Of a stretch of DNA of 51,122 bases, positions 41,534-51,122 are shown piece after piece. Source of the stretch: Gryganskiella cystojenkinii (Eukaryota; Mortierellomycota; Mortierellomycetes; Mortierellales; Mortierellaceae); contig JAAAIG010000046.1 of assembly GCA_015852425.1 (NCBI GenBank), positions 2,267-53,388 of the forward strand, written 5' to 3'. The notes beneath the pieces were generated by a model that searched no databases, had not been told where the DNA came from, and worked only from the letters and a program-made list of their open reading frames with translations. Numbering within the stretch: the first letter of the stretch is position 1; each line of letters starts with the position of its first letter. The position numbers and the translations under genes were made by a program.

Positions 41534-43101
41534 TCAGTAGCAACCGGAACAATCAATCCCTCGATCCTCCAAAAGTTGCCTTGCCTCAGGATCCAACTTG
41601 ACCGCCGACACGGTCTCGAGTCTGGGCCAGTGCTCAATCGCCCATCGGGCCTCCTCGGCCTTCCAGAGACAAATCTTTGACTTAGGATCGAGACTTCCAC
41701 CACGACTGATGATGGCCCCGCCGGGTCCTGAAAAGTCTCGTAAGCACTTCAAGGTCTTTAACTTATCCAGTCCTTTCTTGAGCGTCAATTGAAGCGGTCG
41801 TTCGTCGTATGAATCATTATAGGGATTCTGATAGGCAAAGTAAGGGTCGGGATGTCTAAGGTTCAAGACCTCCAGTTGATCCAAACTTGACAATTTTGTA
41901 AAAAAAAAAGACGGGGGCGTAAATCGTTCGTCCATATAATAATCATAGTCCTGGTCAAAGCTACCCGAGTTGACTATACACAACTCGAGCACTTTCAAAC
42001 CTTGGCAGGCCCAGAGATAAGAGCCATCTTGTTGTCGTAATGATGCTTGTTCGTTCTCGTCATCATTGATACATTCGACCTCATCCAGGTCGTTATTGTT
42101 CTTCTTGGTCGCGGTAGATACAGCTCTTGCTTCTGCTGCTTTCTCGATCAAGTGGTATTCATGATCCACTAGGTGCTCCTCAACGATCGCACCTGCAGAA
42201 AAACTTTCGAGTCCCCGACACGAATATAGGATCTTGGCAATCTCGTTCTCTTGGTTCATGATGCTCTCTGCAATGTTCAAGCGCTTTAACTCGTCTCGCT
42301 TCTTGGGGAAAGAGTTCCATAGGAGTTCAAGCGCGCTTTCATCAAAACAACCATGACTGAGATCCAAATCCGTCAAGGTCGCTCTGACAGTCTCAAATAA
42401 CAGCTGGAGATCCTTGTATTCAAAGTGGAATGCACCCTGGAGCGAGAGCGATTCGAGTCGAGGACACCAAGGGATATAAGGCAGAGGCTGCGGCGGCAAT
42501 GCGGGTGATGATGTCGATGATCCTATTTCCAAGAAACCGTTACGATGTTCACGGTTATGACGACGAATATCTCTTGCAAGTAGAGAGATGGAGGAAAGGA
42601 AGGAAGCTGGGTGATCCCAAGGTTCGTCCGGGATACTTGTATGCCAGGACAAGTGGACCAGTTTCTTGTGGCACATTTGAATCATGCATATGGGGATCTG
42701 GACTTGAGGGATCTGGATCAGTTCACTCAGGTTTTTTGTCCTTTCTTCATCCTCATCCTCCTTCTTCTTCTTCTCTGGATCACCAGCCGTGTCATCGTCC
42801 AGGTCATAATTATACTCCTCGTAGCGCCAATTCCGGTACTCAATGACGGAGACGAGAGCCAGGGACTGGACAAATGAAGCATGCTTCTCAAAAACGGTCA
42901 TGTTCGTGGGTCCACGGACGATCTTTCCGTTCTCGTCCATCTGATCAAGGACCACCTTTGCGAGATAAAAACCTGGTACCAAAGCCGGGAGACTCCAAGA
43001 CAACCTAGGACCGCATCGGGCTCGGTATATTGGCGTACTTGAAGGAGAACCTCGGGGATAGCCAACGGGTTCTTCACGGGTGAGTTCTCGGCCTCTGACA
43101 T
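41534..43101 (-). pseudogene. F-box/LRR protein broken by a frameshift after the F-box
   Basis: ATG 43099-43101 begins a normal F-box (NPLAIPEVLLQVRQYTEPDA, 'LWYQVFISQRWS'). The frame then runs to a stop at 42898, while the homologous continuation (KVVLDQMDENGKIV...) lies in another frame that stays open to TGA 41534-41536. No intron fits. The break (about 42963-42980) contains a single AAGGTGGTCC unit. One more tandem copy of those 10 bases would join the frames and restore the expected 'WSKVVLDQ', so loss of one unit is the likely cause. Downstream are acidic stretches, LRRs ('TLTDLDLSHGCF', 'LKRLNIAES'), a weak family segment (YLWACQGLKVLELC) and a perfect C-terminal module (AEEARWAIEHWPRLE...DRGIDCSGCY). 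A product lacking the F-box could start at an internal Met (MDENGKIV). An assembly error is possible. Confidence 0.75.
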
Positions 43102-43654
43102 TCCTGGACGAAAGTCGGCGTTGATGTTGCCGATGGGCAGGAATGTGGTAGGATTGAATTCAATGGAGAGACGGATCTAAATTTTTCTTTTTTGGAGAAA
43201 TCGCTACAAAAAATACGAGGGAATTGGAGCTCAGCTTAGAGGTGCCTTTTTCTTCATCAAATACGAGAAGAACCTCAGCTCTGGTGATTTTCCAGTCGTT
43301 TTCACCGGAAGCGATTTCTTGCGGTCAACCTTCAGGTCGATTTTGACATCTCTCTAATAATTATGTTGCCTCGTGCAGATGAAAGGAAGCGAATTTTTGT
43401 GGCTTTATTCTGGGCTTACGGATGAAGAACACGGGCAAACTGCCTGTCTATGGATGGAAATAATGGTACAGATTTGAGAGACATGTGTTGAAAGTAGGGA
43501 GGTTTGTCATAAAATAAAACAAAAAAAAATAAGTAAGACAGAGAGGAGAGAATAACAGTAGATACAGAAAAAGTGTCAAGAAGGACTTGACAGTAAAGGG
43601 AATGACAGGGTATTGGGGGAGGGATTGGAGAACGTTGGCAGAGCTAGTATCATT
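43102..43654 (+). other. Intergenic region without a gene
   Basis: Between two minus-strand genes: the promoter side of the broken F-box gene and the 3' flank of the Spt23-like gene. It is AT-rich near 43510-43560 and nothing else was recognised. Confidence 0.5.
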
Positions 43655-46600
43655 TTACTTGCGCAGCATCGTCAGAGGATTCCACTTCATCCGCGAGCTC
43701 GGACTGGTCGCCAAGTCAGAGCTGGAAGTCAAACTCTCGGACAGTCCCCGGACCTCACGCCAAAGTGGTCTCATCTCCACAGGCATCTTGGACGATGATG
43801 AGAAAGACGATGTCGACTGCGACGGCGACAACGAGAAGCTGGCAATAGAGCTGCTTGATGGCTCCAAATGGGTCACTGGCGGCGATGTAGCAGACTTCTC
43901 GGTCATGATACCACTCATCCGTTGCCACCACTCTTCACTCTCCAAAGTGGCCATCTCCTTGGCAAGAGTCCTGCGCTTCATCACACCACTCTCACCAAGC
44001 CAGCTCTCCAAGAGTCGGATCGCCTCGGCCTTGCGCTCCTCCTTCTTGACCAGGCTCAAGCTCTGAGACGAGGGCGATTGAATGGCGGAGGAGATCTCGC
44101 CCTTGCTTGCCTTGGCCCATCGGATAGCATCCTTGATGTTGGCTTCGTCATTGAGCAAGAGGTCATTCTCGACCATCCACTTGAGAGATTGAGTCCGGCC
44201 ATAGTACGCAGCATAACAAAGAGCCGTTCCATGGGGGTAAGCATCCTTGGAACTCTTCAATCTTGAATCAGCTCCTCGGCTGTATAACTCCTGGACCATG
44301 AGGGGGCAGTCCCGTCCTGCAAACAGACGCATCAAAGCGGTCTCCTTCCAATGATTCTTGGCATCGACCGCAGCACCGTTATCCAAAAGGAATCGCATCG
44401 CGGCCAAGACATCATGATCGTTCGCCTCCTGGTCCGCCTGAGAGATCACAATCCTCCAGTCATCTTGGGAGAGACCACCCTCCTCGCACAACGTGTGCAA
44501 CGCGGTTCTCTTGTAGAACGAATCCGCGCTGTTGACCTGAGCTCCTCGTTGGACCAAGAACTCGACCAGTTCCTGAGGCTGGCTTGATGCGCAGGCACTG
44601 CTCAAGACGGACCGACCATCAAACTTCCAGGGAGTGTTAATCAACGATGGCTCCTTGTCGAGGTGGTACTTGACCAAGGCCAGGTTTCCTTTCTTAGCGC
44701 ACTGCCAGATGTTCTCCTGACCGCCCTTGACGACATGAACGGCAGCCCGTCCGCCCATGATGGGGATTGATGGCCGTGACTGTGTTGACGAGGACGCAGA
44801 TGGTGCAAGTGTGGACATGGTCGGGGCTAGAGACATCATTCCTGTAGATTGGGTTGAGACTGTTGAGATTGAGAGCGGCCTCAAGTTCCGTTGAGGGACG
44901 GGGCGTGGTTGGGATGCTGAAAATGAAGGTGCAGAAGACGAAAAGGCGACAGTCGAGGACGAGACTTCGCTCAAATCCGTAGCCTCGAATGCGTTTGACA
45001 GGCGATCCTCCAAGGTTATATCTTCTTCTTCCAACTCATCGTCGTTTTCGTCTTCATTATCCTTCTCGGCTTGTCCAAGCTGGGAGAGATCACTGGCAAG
45101 GTCAACGCCGCAAAGGTTGCGCATGAGATCCAACATCTGCGAAGATGGAGAAAGGCTCAAGGATCCCAGTCTCCTGTAAGAGACCATCGCACCGGCTTGA
45201 AGTAAAATCTCGGCAATCTCGACCTTGTTGGCAAAGATGGCATAGTCGAGAGCTAAAGGGGGAAAAAGAGACCGAATAAAACAATAGTGAGAATTTTTGC
45301 CATAAAATGATTAAGATAATTGCGGACGGAACTGCTCGGCACTGCTAAAACGACTTACCTGTCAGTCCTGAATCATCCTCGACATCGAGCTCGATACCCT
45401 CCTCGATCAACATGTTGACAGCGGCCTGGTAACCGAGCATGACCGAGTTGTGGAGCATAGTCGAACCATTGCCCTGAGACTGACCAGAGATATCAGTAGT
45501 TGGGGGAAGACCAGCAATACGCTCCAGCAAGGAGAGGTAAGAGCCAGAGTCACCACCTTCACCATCAGACTGGATCAAATTTCTCAAGAGCTGTTCCATA
45601 TCACTCTGGGCCTGCTCATCCGTAAACTCGTACGTCTTATCCGTGGGGATGTACGACTCGTTGTGATAAATCCAGAGCTGAACAACTTCGGTGATGGGGT
45701 ATCTTGGAGTGGTACACTCGATGTAGAACGGATTGATGTCGACGACAGTGCCGTACTCTCGTCCAAACATGGGTGTCATGCCGCGTGTAAAGTTGGAGCC
45801 AATGATGATGACATGGTTCTCTCTACAGATGGGTCCTTTTCTGGGCTCCAAGCTCTTGATGGTCGGTGGAGCATCAGAGTCGACGAGTGGTGGTGTCATA
45901 GGTTCGTTCTCTCTGCGCTTCTTTACTGAGCCATTCTCGTAATGACCCGACGCAGACGTTGGGGAGCTGGGTGGGCTGGATGAGTTTGTCTTGGCAGGCG
46001 ATGGTGGGCCAGTGTTGCCGCGGTCGTGAAATCCTGGCGAGTGCGATTTCCTATTGTGTTTCATTGGTGAGCAGTCAAAAGACAGTAAGTAATCATATGA
46101 GGAGAAATAGACCAAGAGAATGGGTCGACGATAGGATCCATCAAAGTTGATGGGGACAAGGGCTAAGGCATAATGAGAAGAAAAAAAACCGGTAGCCGAG
46201 ACATGGGATTGGTCCACGGCTGACTGACGGTCCCTCCTTCCCTTCCTCTCGCCTCGCCTTGGTTGTGGTAAACAGATCAATAACATATTGGGATTTGAAG
46301 ACACTACTCCGTGTGGCACTTACGAGGCTTTCTCCATGTTCTTGTTGGCGATACGAGAGCTCTTGTCGCGACCGTGGCTGGCATAGATCTCAACCTCGTC
46401 ACTACGGCCTTCGTAAATAAGCAAGGGCTCGGCTCTGGAGTGACTCGTCAACTCGACCTGGAAACTGAACTTGGTTCCAGGACCACGGTGATGGGAGGTA
46501 CTAGCGCACCAGGCCGAGGCAATAAGCTTGACTTGACCATCTCGGAGAGTCACCATACCGTTCTCATCGATCATAGGCTTGCCATTCACACCAGGGTGGA

Positions 46601-48033
46601 ATCGAAGAATCTCAGGGGTCTTGTCCTTACAACGACCACAGGGAACAACAACTCGGTGCTCGGGCTCAAGAAACGTGGTCAGCTTTAAGGCGAGAACGTC
46701 GTCTTCTTGAGCACTGGTGGGAATGCTCATCGAGTCTGCGCCTCTCTTGCCGGAGGCATTCAACGAAATCTTTCCGGTGCTGTCGGCTCTACAGGGAAGA
46801 ACAATGTTCTCAGTAGGGATACGGAGAAAACGGTATCTCTCACGATCCTCGGCGTTCAAGTGGACGTTGAGGTAAAATTGCTGGCCCTTTCGGAACTCGC
46901 CATCATCGTCCTTCTTGGAGGAGGTGAAGACCTTAAGAGCTTTGGTGCCAGTGAATTCAGCAACGTCGTCCTATGGAGCGGTGGGAACATATGGAAATAA
47001 AAGGGGTAGTTGTTAGACAGAGGAGAGGTGGTTTTGAGTATGTCGTCCAATCGAGAGGTCACATATCATTGAAAGAGTGTTACTGCGGTGGCTGTTTTTA
47101 GCGAGATAAAGATGGTGATCGAAGAAAGAACTTACCCTTGTAGAATCATCATAGCTGTTATTGGTGTGAGCAGGTGTGTTGTAGGAGTCCTCTTGGCTGG
47201 TACCAGTTTCCTCCCACGAAGCTAGATTTGGTCAAGTGCAAAATAAAAAAGAAAATTAGTTTTCATGACTGACAGAAAATATGAGTGGGTTGTGTGTCGT
47301 CAGGAACATTGGAGTTGAAGGACAAAAAGGGGAGACATATTCAACAGTCAGTCGACCGAATATCGACCTCCCAAAACAGGGAGGATAACACCAGTAGGGC
47401 GAATTGGAGAAAGAGGATTGGGGGGGAAAGGGCCAACCGGCGAACAAAGGAGATAGGTCACTTGACCATAGGAGGAAAAAAAGAGTGTGTACGAAGAGGC
47501 TTACCCCAAGAGAGTTGTTGCTCTACGGGTGAAGCCTTTATGGGCATTTCCGGCGAGCAACTTGGCTGAAGGTACTGGCTCTGGATAGCCACTGGTGAGG
47601 TCGAAGCGTTATGTTGTCGGTTGTGCTGTTGTTGTTGTTGGTTGTGCTGGGCTGCAGAAAGGTTCATATCCAAACTAGGGACTGCTGCCTGACCACTGAA
47701 GATGTAAGCGTTCTGTTGCTGTTGCTGTTGCGGAGGAGGATGGTGTGGTGGCGAACTTTGAGCTTGCTGGTGACTGGTCTGCAGCAGTGCCTGCCGCTGT
47801 CGATGATACCCATGGCTTGTTTGTTGCTGCAAATCCTGCTGCTGCTGCCGTTGTTGCTGTTGTTGCTGACGCTGCGGTTGGGGTTGTTGCCGCTGTTGTT
47901 GTTCTTGAGGGTGGTGCGACCAATACGTCCGTTGCCCCCGAGTCGTCGTTGCTTTGCTATGGCCTGGTTGGCCAATGGCTGGCTTGGCTGGTAGTTCATG
48001 CGACACCGGCCGCTGCTCGTCTGTGCCACTCAT
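43655..48033 (-). CDS. Spt23/Mga2-like transcription regulator (Gln-rich, IPT/TIG, ankyrin), five exons
   Basis: Exons on the minus strand: 48033-47505, 47221-47136, 46970-46324, 46050-45359, 45252-43655. All are GT-AG and in phase, giving 1183 aa. Residues 1-176 are Gln/Ser/Pro-rich with poly-Gln runs, typical of activation domains. Exon 3 holds the conserved N-terminal domain of the family ('DDVAEFTGTKALKVF', 'VVVPCGRCKD', 'SHHRGPGTKFSFQVEL'). Exon 4 holds the IPT/TIG fold (IKSLEPRKGPICRENHVIII, about 483-565) and the first ankyrin repeat (MLHNSVMLGYQAAVNMLIEE). A second ankyrin group lies near 830-1010 (IWQCAKKGNLALVKYHLDKE). Yeast Spt23/Mga2 are ER-anchored by a C-terminal helix, released by ubiquitin-dependent processing, and activate OLE1 desaturase. 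Here the last 180 residues are Ser-rich and polar with no membrane helix, so that mode of control may not apply. Single-copy in this window. Confidence 0.85.
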
Positions 48034-48200
48034 GAGAGATGTGATATGGATGATGGGACTGGAGGGGGAAGTGAGAATGGATGGAATGAAACGTTGAGGA
48101 ATGTCGTGCGGAAAGAACCCTAAAAAAAGGGGTGCACGTGACTGCGACGAGAAAGCTTTTCTTAAGCGTTTTTATTACATATTGGAGTGTTTTTTTTGTG

Positions 48201-51102
48201 TTAAAAGTTGTCGAGCAAGCTCTTAGGATGGGGTACTGATACGAGCACGACTCTGCAGGCCGGCAACAGTCTTGCCATTGAATCAGCAAGTTCTCTCCTC
48301 ACCTCGTCATGTATATAAGTCTTGGTCAAGGCCAACTCTCTCAAGACCGCGTTCGTGGGCAAGGCACTCGTCGGGAACCGCCGGAATCTTTGGCAAATGT
48401 TACACCTATCGAAATGCAGAACCTTTAAACGACTGTAATCCAAACAACCCAGGAACCGTTCCCACTCTGGGGTCTTCATTCGTATCCTCGACAGCCGAAG
48501 TGTCTCCAAGAGCGGACATAGTTTGATGATCTGGACCAGGATCGTGATTGTCGCGTCCTTGAGGTAGCTGTAGGACGACTCCAACCGGAACTCCCGAGCG
48601 AGTGAAGGTTGATCCAGATCCAGGGTGTTGTGGAGCTGGGGCAAAAAGTCGTTGATACGTGCAGGAATCAACTCGATTTTGGTGAGATACGGGAACACTC
48701 TGGGCACAAACGTTTTGTGATGGTCGTATGGATACCTGACTCGGAGTGTGACCTCGCAGAGCGGGTTCACATTCATGCTCTGAAGAGTGTCTTGTCGGCT
48801 CGACGATGGTGCCGGATATGACGTTGAGTAAGAGGATTCTTCAGACAGAGGGGATAATAGCGGTTCTTCGACTGAGGTCTCCTGCTTTTGATCCAACAAA
48901 AAAGGCTCTTTTTCTGGTCTTGTTGTTGAAGGCTCGGCTGCCATCAAGGCATTCTTCTTTGATAACCCAGAGAGTTCTTTGGCGACTGCAGTCAGCGACG
49001 TGAAGCCAGCTTCCGTGATATCTTCAAATGCGCAGATGCGTTCGTTTCGAGAGATGATAAATTTTTTGAGTTTTGTTTCCTGCTCATGTAAAAGCCTGGC
49101 TGTCAAGGCGACATGCTCGTTCTTATAACTGTCATCAAATATGATGGCCTCCAGATCTCTCCAGTACCGACTCAGGACCATGGTCTCGGTAGCAGAACTT
49201 GGAGGTGCGACAGGATCGAGTAAACAGGAACCTGGTTCGGCTCGATCAAACGTTGCTCGGATAACTGGACAGGATACATTCAAGTACTGAAAGTAAGTAT
49301 GGCTAGTAATTATCTCCTTGACCAACTCGATCGTTTCACAAAAGCCAGCCTTGGCGCACGTCAAGGAAAGCGTCTTGAGGAGAGGGCTTTGTTTGATCAG
49401 GATGATTAATTTTTCGACATGGGCCTTGGGATCGAAAAGAGAGTCGAGATGGATCTCCTGAAGACTTGTTGGTTTGAGCTCTCGGAAAGGCGAAGACTTT
49501 GAGAAGAACCCCTCGACTTGAGCAAGATGAACGACCTCGAGCTGTCGATTTGTCAAAAGGACATGAACAATAGGATCCATTCGTTTGCTCCGATTAAAGA
49601 GTTCGATCGCTGGTCCTGTATGGTTTCCGAGATTGAGGATCAACTTGCGGAGGGTCATCTCAACCAGATTGTGGCCAAGGGCTTCTAGGTCCTCGTTGGA
49701 TGTATCACAATCGACCGTTAGGTCCAGCTCCTGAGCGTTCTTGATCTTTGCGATCGCTTGACTGTAATAGATCAGTGACGCAGACTTGCTAGCCTTGACG
49801 ACAAGATTCAGCTTCTTGTCCGCGTACTCGTACGAGCCCTTGTTCGCGCTCACCACCTGCGACAGATCCCTGGCCGCCTTGGTATCATAAACGACATCGT
49901 AATGAGAGGAACAGAGCCAGACCTCCTTTTGACTACCCTCTAGATATCCCCGAGAAAGGTATCCTATCAGGTCATCGTTTTTCTTCTCTGTCTCGGACAT
50001 GTTCTTGAGAAAAGATCGAACTTCACTAAAGTTTGTTTGACCTACGATCGAGTCGAGTTCAACTGTACGGACATGGTCCTCAAAGGTCCTCTTGTGGTCG
50101 TTGTTCATTTTCACGGTCTTGAGATACTGAATCATCTGGAGGATACTCTGCTCGATATTGTGCACCCTGGGAAAGTATTCGAATCCGTCACGGCCCTCTC
50201 TCGCAAGTCTAGGGTAATCGAGTTCTTCAAGTGAATGAACGACTTGTCCGTGAACTGGGAATCCATGCTGGAGCATTTGCATAAGGTTCAGAAGGTAAGG
50301 TCCAAACCGGTCAAAGAACTCCGTAGGTCGATCGAGTTCGTAACCCTGATGCCCGCACAGATGGACATGACCCGGAATGGTGTTGGGTTTGTTGCATCCC
50401 ATGACCTTCTGCTTCAGCTCTTTGCCTCCGTCGCACAAGAAATGTAACGTGAAATGGTTGTTGAAAGGGTCCTGCGCAGTCAACGGACGATCCTCCTCGG
50501 GCAAGACCAGAAAGAGTCGAGGACATCGCAGCCTGGTCGAGCTAGACATTGCTGTCGGTGGTGGGGGTGGAATCCATATCCTCTTTTCCTCGACGATCGT
50601 CTCCTGCGTGATGTTCTCGCCTGCGGGAGTTGGGTCGGTTAGTGAGGCCGGTGGGGCCGATGAGGCCGAATATTCTGGTGGGAGACAGATATCAATCAAG
50701 CCGTTTGCTTGGTGGAGAGGTGTTTGAGACACTTGAAGGACAGAACCTGGATAATGTTTGATTCGTTTTGGACGATACCTATTTCGTGTAAGACCCAAAA
50801 TAAATGTGTTCCCGTATCAGTCAGGTCGACAATGAAATGAAGTGATGGGGGGAGGGGGGTTGTGAGTGGATCAGAACGAGGGCAAGGCCTTGTCGTTATT
50901 ATTATTACCTCTGTCCGCTCTGGTCCCTCATATAAACCACCATTACATTATCCCTGTGGACATATTGCAGTCGCGGAAAGAAGGTGTTGATGTCCTCCCA
51001 AAAGATAAAGTTTTCGTTGGTGACGGAGTCCGTGGATAATTCAATGTTGATGATCCTAGATCCTGGTGCGGATTCCAATCTGAAGGCTTGATATTCAACC
51101 AT
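48201..51102 (-). CDS. LRR-type protein with Crinkler-header-like N-terminus, two exons
   Basis: Exon 1 51102-50909, intron 50908-50779 (GTAATA...AATAG), exon 2 50778-48201; 923 aa. The start ATG (51100-51102) directly follows an 18-20-nt poly(A) on the coding strand. Residues 1-65 (FIFWEDINTFFPRLQYV, MVVYMRDQSG) continuing into the YRPKRIKHYPGSVLQV segment across the junction resemble the ubiquitin-like header seen in fungal Crinkler-like and NLR-like proteins. A Pro-rich linker follows. Residues about 150-260 form a conserved domain (CPRLFLVLPEED, 'HFTLHFLCDGG', 'GHVHLCGHQGYELDRPTEFF') that I know only from Mortierella-type proteins. The C-terminal two thirds are LRR-like ('LKTLSLTC', 'LETLRLSRIR', 'LKVLHFDRCNI'). 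A role in recognition or signalling is inferred from architecture only. Its stop is 167 bp from the start of the Spt23-like gene, same strand. Confidence 0.8.
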
Positions 51103-51122
51103 TTTTTTTTTTTTTTTTTTGT
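51103..51122 (+). repeat. Poly(T) tract at the window end
   Basis: About 18 T before a terminal GT. On the minus strand it is a poly(A) leader immediately in front of the ATG of the last gene. Similar homopolymers occur at about 3064, 5206, 9450 and 11700. Confidence 0.9.

Noticed and set aside
47611..47994. Leu-rich, membrane-like open frame on the plus strand
   Set aside because: It is the antisense of the poly-Gln coding repeats (CAG/CAA) in exon 1 of the Spt23-like gene; the Leu runs are a by-product.
1..51122. CRISPR array, bacterial operons, rRNA
   Set aside because: No regularly spaced repeats, no Shine-Dalgarno-type organisation and no rRNA-like sequence; genes have spliceosomal introns.

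Overview
The window looks like nuclear DNA of an early-diverging fungus, most likely Mortierellomycotina (Mortierella/Linnemannia type). The basis is gene content and style: many related F-box/LRR genes, NLR-like proteins of NACHT + pentapeptide + WD40 type, a Crinkler-type kinase relic, a WD40-like/ion-channel fusion, short GT-AG introns with pyrimidine-rich 3' ends, and long poly(A)/poly(T) runs between genes. The species assignment is inference; no rRNA or other marker gene is present.

Layout. 1-2977: two plus-strand F-box/LRR paralogues, the first cut by the window edge. 4135-9951: a 13-exon gene whose joined product (about 1511 aa) carries an N-terminal beta-propeller-like region and a C-terminal six-helix channel domain with a TRPV-like pore and TRP box. 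It is bracketed by two diverged direct repeats (about 3128-3835 and 10105-10350). 12007-17742 and 19501-25293: tandem paralogues of a large NLR-like protein. The first is intact (1911 aa). The second is intact except for one in-frame TAG replacing a WD40 tryptophan. They share a 220-bp identical block (probable gene conversion) and a homologous 5' leader. 25690-28804: a graveyard holding a decayed Crinkler-type kinase gene, a small minisatellite and the decayed tail of a third NLR/WD40 paralogue. 29261-43101: five minus-strand F-box/LRR paralogues, one broken by a frameshift. A plus-strand orphan gene (458 aa, 32482-33858) interrupts the series; it fits exactly between 17-bp inverted repeats and has codon use unlike its neighbours. 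43655-48033: a five-exon Spt23/Mga2-like transcription regulator (Gln-rich N-terminus, IPT/TIG, ankyrin repeats) with no visible C-terminal membrane anchor. 48201-51102: a two-exon LRR-type protein with a Crinkler-header-like N-terminus.

How the genes fit together. Most of the window consists of fast-evolving recognition families: F-box/LRR substrate adaptors, NLR-like NTPases and Crinkler-type proteins. They occur in tandem, with conversion, frameshifts and relics, as in an accessory or innate-recognition cluster undergoing birth and death. The seven F-box/LRR proteins share two family signatures: a '[RL]W[VIA]C.GL..L' segment followed by a hypervariable acidic insert, and a C-terminal 'W..[EA]E[AV].W[VA]..[HN]W' module ending in 'G[IV].C'. 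The Spt23-like gene is the most conventional housekeeping-type gene present. The most unusual items are the orphan ORF in its inverted-repeat cassette, the WD40-like/TRPV-like fusion, and the NLR copy with a lone Trp-to-amber codon.
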